NCBI RefSeq assembly: GCF_003946045.1 | Contig: NZ_RHNW01000008.1 | Span: 1-64,000, forward strand | Length of the DNA stretch: 64,000 nt | From: Levilactobacillus mulengensis | GTDB taxonomy: Bacteria; Bacillota; Bacilli; Lactobacillales; Lactobacillaceae | Direction: 5' to 3' | Shown: one piece after another, positions 16,869 to 25,244 of the stretch | Position numbering within the stretch: position 1 is the stretch's first letter | Layout of the letters: every line of letters begins with the position of its first letter | Notes under the pieces: model-generated | Databases searched by the model: none | Seen by the model: only the letters and a program-made list of their open reading frames with translations | What the model was told of the DNA's origin: nothing | Translations under genes and position numbers: made by a program

Positions 16869-18159
16869 AACTATTCCCCCCATTATGCCCACCGACCAGT
16901 GCGGCCCGGCTTAACATGGTCCCGCCAGGCATCAGACTGCTGGCCGGAATCACGGCCGTCTTGCCAAATTTATCCCGGAGCTCATCGAGGACCCGGTCGA
17001 ACCGGTCATCCTTAATTTGCCGCTCCGGGTCTTGAAACAGGTCCAGCTGCAACTTGCCACTGTGGCTCAGTCGTGAGAGGCCCACACCCAAATTACGGAC
17101 GGGTTGGCCCTCCCAATTTTCCCGAAACAACGTCACAAATTCCCGGATAATCGTCTGGGCGTTGTCGGTCGGGTCGATACGGCGGCTGTGACTCATGCCA
17201 CTGCGGCCGTCGCTGGCTTTGCCATCCCAAGCAAAGCCCACGAAAAGACTGATACAGCCAGCCTGCTGGTGGTGATGGCGCATGCGCGAGGTCGTCTGCT
17301 GGACGATTTCACGTAGGACCAATTCAATTTCTCGTTGAACACGGTAGTCGCGGGGCAAGACCTGTGAGTTGCTCCAGCTCTTCTCCTTGGGCGGGCGGAC
17401 CTGTTGGAAATGGCTGCGGTCGATGCCCCAGGCCAGGGCGAAGAGTTGCGCGCCAATCATCCCCATTTCATGGCGGAGTTCGTACGGATTGACGTGGGCC
17501 AGGTCGCCCATGCTGTGGATGCCCAAGCGCTGAAGGTGGGCGGCCGTGCGGTGGCCGATGCTCCAGACCTTTTCCAAATTGGTGATGGGCCAAATGTACT
17601 TGGGAAAAGTCTCGTAGGTCAGGCGGCCAATCAATTCGTGGTCGTGCTTCGCCTGCAGGTCGAGGGCCAGCTTGGCCTGCACGGGGTTCTCGCCAATGCC
17701 CACGGTGGTGTACAGCCCCAGCTCGTTGCGGATGCGTAGCTGAATCTTACGCGCCACCTCTTCCGGCGTGCGGCCAAATAACCGCCACGACTTGGTCATG
17801 TCCAGAATGGATTCGTCGATTGAGTAGGGAAAGAGATCGGTGTCTGCCACGTACTCGCGGAAAATTTTATTGATGGCCAAATTCTTTTGAATGTACAGAT
17901 TCATTCGTGGCGGCACCACCAAAATCCGTTCATCGTGTGGGACCTCGTATTGCCGCGACACATTGCTGATGCCAAACAATTTCTTCGCCATGGGCGAGGC
18001 CGCCAACACCAGACCACTCCCCGTGTTGTCCGCTTCCGACATCACAATGATGACCGATTTCAGCGGATTCAGTCCCCGCTCAACGCTCTCGACGCTGGCG
18101 TAAAAGGACTTATTATCAATCATGAAAAATAATCCGTGCGGTTCCTGCGAGTAATCCAT
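16861..18159 (-). CDS. uvrX: Y-family DNA polymerase (UvrX/UmuC-like)
   Basis: A 432-residue error-prone translesion polymerase of the Gram-positive UvrX/UmuC branch. The N-terminal IMS domain opens FFMIDNKSFYASVE, with the first catalytic aspartate (D) near residue 14 and SVE after it. The second site is YSIDESILDMT (about 122-132). The thumb helix-hairpin-helix (VWSIGHRTAAHLQRLGIHSMGDLAHV) and little finger follow. GGGAGG 8 nt before the ATG at 18159 fixes the start; the frame is open to 18249 through a repeat. The promoter holds an SOS box (18401-18414), so LexA control is expected. The symbol is by family. Confidence 0.88.
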   Translation of the reverse strand: MDYSQEPHGLFFMIDNKSFYASVESVERGLNPLKSVIIVMSEADNTGSGLVLAASPMAKKLFGISNVSRQYEVPHDERILVVPPRMNLYIQKNLAINKIFREYVADTDLFPYSIDESILDMTKSWRLFGRTPEEVARKIQLRIRNELGLYTTVGIGENPVQAKLALDLQAKHDHELIGRLTYETFPKYIWPITNLEKVWSIGHRTAAHLQRLGIHSMGDLAHVNPYELRHEMGMIGAQLFALAWGIDRSHFQQVRPPKEKSWSNSQVLPRDYRVQREIELVLREIVQQTTSRMRHHHQQAGCISLFVGFAWDGKASDGRSGMSHSRRIDPTDNAQTIIREFVTLFRENWEGQPVRNLGVGLSRLSHSGKLQLDLFQDPERQIKDDRFDRVLDELRDKFGKTAVIPASSLMPGGTMLSRAALVGGHNGGNSFD

Positions 18160-18180
18160 GGCGCATGCCTCCCTTGGTTT

Positions 18181-18303
18181 AGGCTCGTTGTCCGGTCTCC
18201 GGAGGCGTGAAAATGGTGCGGAACGCTGTGGGCGCACGTCTGGAGCCAAAGGCCAGTCCCACGGCTGACACCATTTTCACGCCTCCTGCGACAAACACGA
18301 GCC
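18181..18303 (-). repeat. Dispersed element, shortened B type (copy B3)
   Basis: Perfect 18-bp arms GGAGGCGTGAAAATGGTG (18201-18218) and its complement (18269-18286). The inside keeps CAGCCGTGGGA and GCCCACAGCGTTCCG but lacks the first hairpin and most of the second. It lies between the SOS promoter and the polymerase ribosome binding site, on the same strand, so it is transcribed in the leader. Confidence 0.88.
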
Positions 18304-18394
18304 TTAAACGTCTACCATAGTAAGCTCAATCTATCTGACTAGGTCCATCCCAATCCAGCCAACGCAAACAAGTGCTTAACAACTTGCTGTTCTC

Positions 18395-18423
18395 ATTATA
18401 CGAACACTTGTTCTGATTTGCAA
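18395..18423 (-). promoter_or_regulatory. SOS-regulated promoter with LexA box
   Basis: On the minus strand TTGCAA (18418-18423), 17 bp, TATAAT (18395-18400). The spacer contains the palindrome GAACACTTGTTC (18402-18413), a Gram-positive SOS (Cheo-type) box. LexA bound here would block RNA polymerase directly. Confidence 0.88.
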
Positions 18424-18666
18424 GGGGAAATTGCCTCATCCTGGTCAATTTTTTACGATTAGTCGACTGGCAGTCCGATCGGTTGTCAGGTCATTTCACT
18501 TATCCCATGATTAGCGGTTGTGAGTAGTGACCAATTCCCCAAGATTATCTTGTACTCCGTAAACTACGCAAGCGGCTCACCATCTTTTAACCATCATTCA
18601 TTTACTTAACCAACATTCTGTTATTTCATTCATTTTTGATAGCTTTTATTTGCGAGTCGTGTTAGA

Positions 18667-18767
18667 ATGTACTTGTGAAGTTAGCCCTAGTCAACTAGCT
18701 TCCTCAACTTTTAAAACAGGATTGGTTTGCCGCACTTAAACACGGTGAAATCGATCCTGTTTTTTTC
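18667..18767 (+). ncRNA. Candidate small RNA
   Basis: A stretch of about 100 nt with no reading frame, made of a hairpin (GAAGTTAG / CTAGCTTC, 18677-18702) and a strong terminator hairpin (ACAGGAT / ATCCTGT with inner TTT.CCG / CGG.AAA, 18716-18760) ending in seven T residues. TTAGAAT just upstream could be its -10. No upstream plus-strand gene needs this terminator. An alternative is a relic leader. Confidence 0.45.
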
Positions 18768-18868
18768 GTGATTTTAACGATTAATTTGTCTGTTACAACT
18801 AGTCGGTTCTGGCTAACTGCATGCGCTTACCAATTTGAACCTTTTCACCCACAAGCGATTAGTTGCGT

Positions 18869-18911
18869 GAAAAAGCACCACGGCGGTCCTTTAGGACGTT
18901 CCGTGGTGCTT
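18869..18911 (-). terminator. Terminator of the thiamine salvage operon
   Basis: On the minus strand AAGCACCACGG and CCGTGGTGCTT with a run of T residues, 13 bp after thiE. Confidence 0.85.
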
Positions 18912-18924
18912 CGTTTGCTTCTAT

Positions 18925-19572
18925 TTAAAAGGCTTGGCGCATGGCTTGCACGTCCACCACCGGGTCAGCACTGCGCGTCAACAAGGTGATGACCGCCACG
19001 CCGGCAGCCCCACTCTTGGCGATGGCTGGCAGTGAGGCGACCGTCACGCCACCAATGGCCACAATCGGCACGTTGGCTTGCTCGACCAATTTCTGCAGCC
19101 CATCGACACCCATGACCGGGTCGGCGTCGTCCTTTGATACCGTTGGGTAGATGGGGCCGCTACCGATATAGTCGATGCCACGTAACTTATTTGCCGCCGC
19201 GACCTGCTTGGCCGTGTTGCAGGACAGGCCGATAAACATGTCCCGGTCGGCCACTTCCTTGATCACACTCTGAATCTTCTGGTCACTCTGCCCCACGTGG
19301 ATACCGTCCGCGTTTAGCAGCAGCGCCAGTTCCACATCGTCGTCCACGATAAAGGGAATGTTGGCGTCGTGACACTGGACCCGCAAGTCGCTGCCCAGCG
19401 CCAACCGTTGTTCATCGGTCAGCTGGCTGTTGCCCTTGTCCCGAAACTGAAAAGCCGTGATGCCGGCCTTTAGCATGGTTGCCAATACCTGACGTAAATC
19501 TTGACCGGGAACGTCCTGGCTCCCCGCCACAAAGTAGGCCCGCAATAGGCCTGGTTCAAACGTTACTGACAT
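18925..19572 (-). CDS. thiE: Thiamine-phosphate synthase
   Basis: A 215-residue TIM-barrel enzyme joining HMP-PP and hydroxyethylthiazole phosphate to give thiamine phosphate. Hallmarks are FQFRDKG (pyrophosphate binding, about 42-48), VDDDVELALLLNADGIHVGQSD (about 76-97), YIGSGPIYPTVSKDDA and IVAIGGV. Its ATG overlaps the thiD stop (TAATG), which indicates translational coupling. It is the last gene of thiM-thiD-thiE; without thiC or thiG in view the operon salvages, and does not make, the precursors. Confidence 0.95.
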   Translation of the reverse strand: MSVTFEPGLLRAYFVAGSQDVPGQDLRQVLATMLKAGITAFQFRDKGNSQLTDEQRLALGSDLRVQCHDANIPFIVDDDVELALLLNADGIHVGQSDQKIQSVIKEVADRDMFIGLSCNTAKQVAAANKLRGIDYIGSGPIYPTVSKDDADPVMGVDGLQKLVEQANVPIVAIGGVTVASLPAIAKSGAAGVAVITLLTRSADPVVDVQAMRQAF

Positions 19573-20387
19573 TACTCAGCGCCTCCTTGATTGTATGCCC
19601 AATGATTCAGTGGGCCGTGACCGTTGCCGACCGCGATGGGATTCGCGATGGCCGCCGTCACGTAATCTTTACCGATACGAATGGCTGTTTCAAAATCCTT
19701 GCCCTTAGCGAGTTCGGCGGTGATGCACGACGACAGCGTATCGCCCGTCCCGTGCGTCCGGACCGTATCCACCCGTGGCGCCGTCAGCCAAAATGACCGA
19801 CCGTCTTCTAACAAAACAAAATCGCTCGCCTGGTCTGGCGTGGCCTCGTGACCGCCTTTAATGATGACGTTCTTGGCGCCGAGGTCCTGTAGGGCCACCG
19901 CCGCGCGTTCCATCCCCTGGCCGTCGGTGATGGTCGTGCCGGTCAGGCGTTCGGCCTCTGGTAGGTTTGGTGTCAGCACGTCCGCCAGTGGAATGAGTTC
20001 ATCGCGCACCGTGGCCACCGCGTCGTCTGCCAACAGGGCCGCGCCGCCCTTGGCAATCATGACGGGATCAACCGTTAAGGGGCCAAAATTGTACTTTTTC
20101 AAATTTTCAACGACCCCGTGCACGTGCTCGGCATCCGCTAACATCCCCGTCTTGCAGGCCCGAATCCTCAGGTCCGCCGCCAAGGACGCAAATTGTTCAT
20201 CAATCAATTTCTGCGGCAGCGCCATAAAGTCCTGCACACCCAACGTGTTTTGCGCGGTCACCGCAACAATCACGGCCGTGGCGAAAACGTTGCGCTCCTG
20301 CATCGTTTTTAAATCCGCCATGACACCGGCACCACCGCCGCTGTCAGTCCCCGCAATCGTCAAGGTTTGTGGAAATTCATTTGCCAT
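19572..20387 (-). CDS. thiD: Hydroxymethylpyrimidine (phosphate) kinase
   Basis: A 271-residue ribokinase-fold kinase that phosphorylates HMP and HMP-P for thiamine synthesis. It begins TLTIAGTDSGGGAGVMADLKTM, has DPVMIAKGGA, and ends with the anion-hole/catalytic motif VRTHGTGDTLSSCITAELAKG (about residues 208-228). It overlaps thiE by one base. Its distance from thiM (340 bp) is filled by a dispersed element on the same strand, so it may have its own leader. Confidence 0.94.
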   Translation of the reverse strand: MANEFPQTLTIAGTDSGGGAGVMADLKTMQERNVFATAVIVAVTAQNTLGVQDFMALPQKLIDEQFASLAADLRIRACKTGMLADAEHVHGVVENLKKYNFGPLTVDPVMIAKGGAALLADDAVATVRDELIPLADVLTPNLPEAERLTGTTITDGQGMERAAVALQDLGAKNVIIKGGHEATPDQASDFVLLEDGRSFWLTAPRVDTVRTHGTGDTLSSCITAELAKGKDFETAIRIGKDYVTAAIANPIAVGNGHGPLNHWAYNQGGAE

Positions 20388-20410
20388 ACTACCTTCATCC
20401 CTTCATCTAT

Positions 20411-20617
20411 TCGGGTTCAGCTCGCAGTCGCCTCCGGGATAATGAAAATTGGGCCGGAACACGGTGGGCAGGACGTCAGAAGCCTGTGAAGCGGTCTTCT
20501 AACTCGCTTTGAACCGCCAAACCCGCGTTTCAAAGACGCCATTTCCTGATAAAATCAGGAAATCCCACGGCTGAGCCCATTTTCATTATCCCTCCGGCTG
20601 ACACTAGTTGAGCCCGA
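20411..20617 (-). repeat. Dispersed element, subfamily B, inside the thi operon (copy B4)
   Basis: Outer arms TCGGGTTCAGCT / AGTTGAGCCCGA extend the usual ends (GATAATGAAAATTGGGCC / GGGCTCAG..CCATTTTCATTATC). The inner hairpins in the element's direction are ATTTCCTGA/TCAGGAAAT, CTTTGAAAC/GGTTCAAAG and GTTAGAAG/CTTCTGAC. It reads with thiD and ends about 24 bp before its start. Confidence 0.9.
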
Positions 20618-20726
20618 ACAGCCAGTCTTTGCTTTTGCTTACTTGGTTTTACTTTTTGAGCTTTGCCACCCTCATGGCTTTAGCCAATCAATTCTTTTTC
20701 CATTGTACTTATGAATCCTTGAGTCT

Positions 20727-21518
20727 TTATGCCTCGAAGTCGGCAATACCTTCAATATCTGCGACCGTGGTCATTTGTAGGGCGTCTAGGAGTTTCATGA
20801 TGAACGTGCCCGCTCCAAGGTTTGGCGTGGCGTCGTGGACCAGTTGGCCCATGGCCGCGAAGACCAGGCAGGCCGTTTGGGCAGCTTCATAATAGTCGTC
20901 CGTGACCGCGCAGAAGGCCGCCACGATGCTCGATAGCATGTCGCCGGAGCCCACATGGACCTGGAACAATGACGTGCCATTCTTGACCTTGACCGCTTGG
21001 GTGCCGTCGGTAATGACGTCAGTGGGGCCAGACAGGATGACCACGCAACTTAATTTCTGCGCGCAGGCCTTGGCGATGGCCTCGACGTCCCCAGCGCCCT
21101 CACCCGCGTCGATGCCCTTGGCCTGCCAGTCGACACCGGCCAGCGCCGCGATTTCCCCGGCATTGCCGCGAATCACATCTGGGTGAAAATCATTTAGAAG
21201 GCCAGTCGCCATCTGCATCCGGTATTTCACGGCGCCAACTGCCACCGGATCGATGACCAGTGGGCGGTGTTGCCGGTTAGCGGACTGCCCGACCGCGCGA
21301 ATCTGCGTGATCTGCGTAGAGGTAACCGCTCCCAAATTCAGACAAACAGCCCCAGCGAGTCCGACCATTTCGTCGGCCTCCGCCACTTCCTCAGACATGA
21401 TGGGCGACGCGCCAATCGCGTTGATGCCGTTGGCCACGTCCTGGACGGTGACGAAGTTGGAAACGTTGAAAACAATGGGGTTCTTGGCTCGCAATTCATC
21501 TAACAATGCAACTTTCAT
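20727..21518 (-). CDS. thiM: Hydroxyethylthiazole kinase
   Basis: A 263-residue ribokinase-fold enzyme that phosphorylates hydroxyethylthiazole in thiamine salvage. The N-terminus LRAKNPIVFNVSNFVTVQDVANGINAIGASPIMSEE is diagnostic. Later motifs are VIDPVAVGAVKYR, GNAGEIAALAG and VHVGSGDMLSSIVAAF; the last matches the GC/SGD catalytic loop around residue 192. AAGGGAGG precedes the ATG by 6 nt. First gene after the TPP riboswitch. Confidence 0.95.
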   Translation of the reverse strand: MKVALLDELRAKNPIVFNVSNFVTVQDVANGINAIGASPIMSEEVAEADEMVGLAGAVCLNLGAVTSTQITQIRAVGQSANRQHRPLVIDPVAVGAVKYRMQMATGLLNDFHPDVIRGNAGEIAALAGVDWQAKGIDAGEGAGDVEAIAKACAQKLSCVVILSGPTDVITDGTQAVKVKNGTSLFQVHVGSGDMLSSIVAAFCAVTDDYYEAAQTACLVFAAMGQLVHDATPNLGAGTFIMKLLDALQMTTVADIEGIADFEA

Positions 21519-21682
21519 GATTGTCCTCCCTTGATTAACGCCGCTGATTTTTCCTGTGACGGGTTGGTGCTCCGGACTGATATTTCAGCCACTAGTTAGG
21601 TCTAGAATACCAGTTAGTCAAGTCATGTGATGGCTTCTCGACCCGCAACGGTCAGGTGGTTAACTAACCGTTTGGGCAAATA

Positions 21683-21727
21683 AAAACGGGTCACCGGCTC
21701 ACATCGAGGTGAACTGGTGGCCCGTCT
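21683..21727 (-). terminator. Expression-platform terminator of the TPP riboswitch
   Basis: On the minus strand ACGGGCCACC.GTTCACC and its pairing GGTGACCCGT form a hairpin followed by TTTTTATTT, just downstream of the aptamer and 165 bp before thiM. This fits transcription attenuation when TPP is bound. Confidence 0.82.
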
Positions 21728-21733
21728 GGGTAC

Positions 21734-21820
21734 CACGACACATTCCCTCCGCAAGTCTGAACTTGACAGGTTCCAAGGGATCGCGGTCACCCGCATCTCA
21801 GCCCAATCGTGGACACCCCT
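21734..21820 (-). ncRNA. TPP riboswitch (THI element)
   Basis: The minus strand shows the conserved GGGCTGAGATG(CG), CGATCCCTTGGAACCTG and GCGGAGGGA segments, closed by P1 CCACGA (21807-21812) / TCGTGG (21734-21739). It controls thiM-thiD-thiE. Confidence 0.95.
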
Positions 21821-21877
21821 AGTGTTCTAGTTATCTTAAGTATAACAGGTTTCGGTAACAGGGCAACGCCACTCGTA

Positions 21878-22708
21878 TTAGTGGGTAATTCGTTGTGCCG
21901 CTTCACCAACGACTCGCCACAGCCGGTCGATTGTCTTGTCCGACAGGAACCGCCGCGCTAGCAAAATTTGACTGCCGGAGCCGGCATGGTACCGGGTCTT
22001 GGGCCGCCGGGATAACGCCGCCCGGTCGACTAGTCTGGCAATCACCTGGGGCTTGCTGGAGAACCGTTTGACCGCGGTTAAAATGGCTGCCGCCCGGTCC
22101 GCCGTTTCCTGGTATGGCCCCTGCGCCGAGGTCTCACGGAGATGGTTAGCCGCAATGTCGGCCCACTCGGATTGGATGGCCCCGGGTTCGATGACCACCG
22201 TGTCAATGCCCAACGGCTTCAGTTCCAGCCGAAGCGCGTCGGAAAGACCTTCCAGCGCAAATTTGGACGCCACGTACCAACTGGCCAGTGGTTGCGCCAC
22301 CTTGCCGTCCACCGAGGTGATGTTAATGATCCGACCACTGTGTTGTTGGCGCATCATCGGCAGGACGGACTGAATCAGCCGCGCCGCCCCGAACAAGTTC
22401 ACGTCAAATTGGTCGCGGGCTTGGTCCATGGGCACGTCTTCCAGCGCGCCCATCAGGCCGTAACCGGCGTTGTTCACTAAAATATCGACCCGTCCGGTTT
22501 CACTCACAATCCGGTCGACCACGTTTTCCACGCTAATGGGGTCCGTCACGTCTAACGCCAACGTGGTGATGCCCAAATCGTCTAAATCATTCATTCGGTT
22601 GACCCGCCGCGCACCCGCGTAAACAATCACGCCGTTACGGTGCAGGCTGCGGGCAATCGCATTGCCGATGCCGGATGAGGCACCAGTCACTAAAGCCACT
22701 TTTCTCAT
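21878..22708 (-). CDS. Short-chain dehydrogenase/reductase
   Basis: A 276-residue classical SDR. The nucleotide-binding motif is VTGASSGIG (about residues 7-15), NNAGYG lies near 87, and the catalytic Ser (NITSVDG) and Tyr-Lys (SWYVASK) near 138-156. The basic arginines after the first motif (GARRVNR) suggest NADP(H). AGAGGAGGG before the ATG at 22708 sets the start, although the frame runs on into the upstream repeat. The longer C-terminus (about 30 residues, LSRRPKTRYHAGSGSQ) places it with oxidoreductases annotated as acting on retinol- or steroid-like substrates; the substrate is unknown. It is monocistronic. Confidence 0.88.
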   Translation of the reverse strand: MRKVALVTGASSGIGNAIARSLHRNGVIVYAGARRVNRMNDLDDLGITTLALDVTDPISVENVVDRIVSETGRVDILVNNAGYGLMGALEDVPMDQARDQFDVNLFGAARLIQSVLPMMRQQHSGRIINITSVDGKVAQPLASWYVASKFALEGLSDALRLELKPLGIDTVVIEPGAIQSEWADIAANHLRETSAQGPYQETADRAAAILTAVKRFSSKPQVIARLVDRAALSRRPKTRYHAGSGSQILLARRFLSDKTIDRLWRVVGEAAQRITH

Positions 22709-22737
22709 AAAATAACCCTCCTCTGGGTTCGGTTCTG

Positions 22738-22960
22738 GGTTCTGGGGTTGGAACTTCCACCGGAGGCGTGGTGGGTACTCCCGCCTGTGGGGCACACCCG
22801 AAGCCAAAGTACGGTCTTCGGATTCGCCTTGAAGCCTCGCTAAAGTTCGCGAGTCTCCAAGGTCGGCCCGTGCTGTAAGCCGGCAAAACCGCCGACTAAC
22901 ACCACTGTCACAGGTCTCTGTACCCACCACGCCTCCGGTTCCAGTCCCAACCCCAGAACC
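22738..22960 (-). repeat. Dispersed element, subfamily A with extended palindromic arms (copy A3)
   Basis: Perfect 14-bp outer arms GGTTCTGGGGTTGG (22738-22751) and complement (22947-22960), plus perfect 18-bp inner arms CCGGAGGCGTGGTGGGTA (22760-22777) and complement (22921-22938). The A-module hairpin has arms CGGC/GCCG. It ends about 13 bp upstream of the SDR ribosome binding site and reads with the gene. Confidence 0.9.
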
Positions 22961-23410
22961 ACGCCTCGTTAGTTTGTTTTTCTTCGTTCTTCTATTGTGT
23001 GTCAGTCTCATTTGGACTAACTCGAACGACCATCGCAATTAGGTGATGATCCATTACTCTAGCTACTTATCTTTAGAATAGCCAGTTTAAGTAAGCGATT
23101 GCAATTAATCTGACATGTTTTGAGGGATTATTGGGAAAATAGATTGGGTCGAACAAATCGATTACCCGTTACTTAGGAAGTATCCCTCGAAACACCAGGT
23201 GAATCGTTCTAAATCTCGGCCCGATTTCTCTAATCGTTATGACAAAACAGCCGTTACCCCGGAGAAAAAACCTTTCTTGAGCCAAATTCACTCTTGTTTC
23301 ACCAACGACTAGTTTGTTCTCGTTTCAATAAAACACAACCACACCACCAAATCCACCACACACCAACCCAATGAAGCCATAACCGCAAGCAGTTACGACA
23401 CTCACCATGT
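22961..23410. other. Noncoding stretch
   Basis: AT-richer than the flanking elements. I see no gene, element copy or strong terminator. Confidence 0.5.
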
Positions 23411-23584
23411 AAGCCGTGAGGGCGGTAAAAATGGGCTCAGCCGGGGGATTTTCTGAGTGTTCCCCTCAGAAAATGGCGACTTTGAGACGCGCCTTTCGGC
23501 TCAAAGCGAGGTGAAGGACCGCCCCTCAGGCTTTCGCCGTCCTGCCCCCAGCGTTCCGGCCCATTTTTACCGCCCGGTAAGGCG
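23411..23584 (+). repeat. Dispersed element, subfamily B (copy B5)
   Basis: Terminal arms GGGCGGTAAAAATGGGC and complement, perfect over 17 bp as in B1. Inner hairpins are ATTTTCTGAG/CTCAGAAAAT, CTTTGAGAC/GGCTCAAAG and GGTGAAG/CTTTCGCC. It lies convergent to, and 16 bp beyond, the end of the exporter permease gene. Confidence 0.9.
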
Positions 23585-23600
23585 ACCACCAACGACCAGC

Positions 23601-24359
23601 CTAAACCGTTAACTGCTTACGGTCATTGTAGAAGCCGCGGTAGGCCCAGTAGCACGCCAGCACCGACCCAATACTAGTCGCCGACATCAGCATGAACGTC
23701 ACCATGATTTGGTATTTAATCGCCCGGACCGGGTCGACGCCCGCGAAGATCAGACCGGACATCATCCCCGGCAAGCTCACGATACCCACGGTCTTGGCGG
23801 AATCAATCGTCGGCTGCATGCCCGTCTTGATGCTATCGCGGAGGATTTCCTTGGAGGCATCCTTCAAGTCCGCGCCCAATGCCAATTTTTCCAGCACGGC
23901 CTGGCGCTCCTGTCTGAACTGGGCGTTGAGGTTGCGGTAACACAGGCCAATCGCGACCATCGAGTTGGAGGCAATCATCCCCGAGATGGGAATCATCTGG
24001 CTCGGGATAAACTTGATGGCACCGGCCAGCATCAACACGCCCAGGGTCACGCTGGTACTGATGAGGATGGCGCCAATTGAAATCGGTAGGGCGTTGGGAA
24101 TCCCATTACTTCGCTGTTTGGCGTTGTACCCCGCATTGAAAATAATAATCAAAATCAAAATTGCCGTTAACCAAATATTGTTGAGGCGAAACACGTATTT
24201 TAATAAGTAGCCGACCACAAACAGTTGGATCACGGCGCGCACGACCCCGATAATCATGTCGCGGTCGATGCCGAGTTTTTCCTTCCAGCCGATTGCCAGG
24301 GCAATCACAACCAGCCCCAACGCCAACATCAAGGATTGATTATTCACTGCTAAATTCAT
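23601..24359 (-). CDS. fetB: FetB-like ABC transporter permease (UPF0014)
   Basis: A 252-residue integral membrane protein with about seven spans, UPF0014/FetB family. Recognisable are VVRAVIQLFVVGYLLKYVF, ILIIIFNAGYNAKQR and the long cytoplasmic loop ALGADLKDASKEILRDSIKTGMQPTIDSAKTVGIVSLPGMMSGLIFAGVDP. It works with the ATPase directly upstream (adjacent, no gap). In E. coli FetAB exports iron and protects from oxidative stress; the metal here is inferred from family only. Confidence 0.85.
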   Translation of the reverse strand: MNLAVNNQSLMLALGLVVIALAIGWKEKLGIDRDMIIGVVRAVIQLFVVGYLLKYVFRLNNIWLTAILILIIIFNAGYNAKQRSNGIPNALPISIGAILISTSVTLGVLMLAGAIKFIPSQMIPISGMIASNSMVAIGLCYRNLNAQFRQERQAVLEKLALGADLKDASKEILRDSIKTGMQPTIDSAKTVGIVSLPGMMSGLIFAGVDPVRAIKYQIMVTFMLMSATSIGSVLACYWAYRGFYNDRKQLTV

Positions 24360-25007
24360 TTAAGCACCTCCCACGATGCGGCCATTTTCAATGGTTATCA
24401 GCCGTTTGGCCGCGTCGATTTCCGCTTGGTCATGCGTGATGGCAATGATGGTCAGCTTGTCATCCTGGTTAAAATGCTCGACCAAAGACCAGACAAACGC
24501 CCTGTTCTCGGCATCCAACCCGGCCGTCACCTCGTCTAAAATCAGGACTTCCGGGTAGATCATCACGTTACGTAACAGCGCGACCCGTTGTCGTTGCCCA
24601 CCGGACAGGTCGTTGACGCCTTTGTCCAGGTCGCTGGCACTCAGGCCCACGTATGCCAACCCACGAACGGCCCGCGCCTCATCAAACGGCAACTGGCGAA
24701 TTTGATACGGAAAGCTCAGGTTGTCACGCACCGTTTGCCCAAACAGAGTCGGTTGTTGAAAGCTGTACGAGACCCGCCGCCGATACGCGATGGGGTCGTA
24801 ATCTTCCACCGATTTGCCGTCAAATAATAGCGTCCCGCTGGTCGGACTCAGCAACGACGCAATCAGCCGCACTAGTGTGGACTTGCCCCCACCGGACGGT
24901 CCCGACAGCGTCACCCACTCCTGGGCATCGATGGACAGGTTAATATCTTGTAGGATGAGCGTATCGTCTACCTGGTAGCCCACATGTTGCAATTCAATCA
25001 AACTCAC
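24360..25007 (-). CDS. fetA: FetA-like ABC transporter ATP-binding protein
   Basis: A 215-residue ABC ATPase. Walker A is SGPSGGGKSTL (about 35-45), the Q-loop SFQQPTLFGQTV, the signature LSGGQRQRVALLRN (about 135) and Walker B EVLILDEVTAGLD. The H-loop is AITHD. The gene ends immediately before the permease, so the two are co-translated. It carries no membrane segment, consistent with a two-gene exporter. Confidence 0.87.
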   Translation of the reverse strand: MSLIELQHVGYQVDDTLILQDINLSIDAQEWVTLSGPSGGGKSTLVRLIASLLSPTSGTLLFDGKSVEDYDPIAYRRRVSYSFQQPTLFGQTVRDNLSFPYQIRQLPFDEARAVRGLAYVGLSASDLDKGVNDLSGGQRQRVALLRNVMIYPEVLILDEVTAGLDAENRAFVWSLVEHFNQDDKLTIIAITHDQAEIDAAKRLITIENGRIVGGA

Positions 25008-25172
25008 GAGCCATCACTCCTCATTTAATATTCTCACTAATTGTACCCAAACGCCGGCCCTTTCACTATGGAAACGACTCCACAATTTTTCGAATCGTCA
25101 CCAGGGACTTAGTGGGTTCCCGCCATCACTAATTTCCGAACCAGCCACGGCCCGGCGACCGCTAAAGTTTGG

Positions 25173-25178
25173 TATAAT
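25173..25178 (+). promoter_or_regulatory. Extended -10 promoter of the methyltransferase gene
   Basis: TGGTATAAT, a consensus extended -10, 65 bp before the start codon; the -35 is poor, as is usual with TGn elements. Confidence 0.6.
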
Positions 25179-25244
25179 GTTTAGGACCGTGTTAATCGGT
25201 AAGTGTCTGACACTTTATGACTGAAGTTTTATATAGGAGAAAAT

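Noticed and set aside
22709-23038. N-terminal extension of the SDR gene up to 23038
   Set aside because: The extension reads through dispersed element A3; AGAGGAGGG before 22708 and the SDR motif at the N-terminus fix the start.
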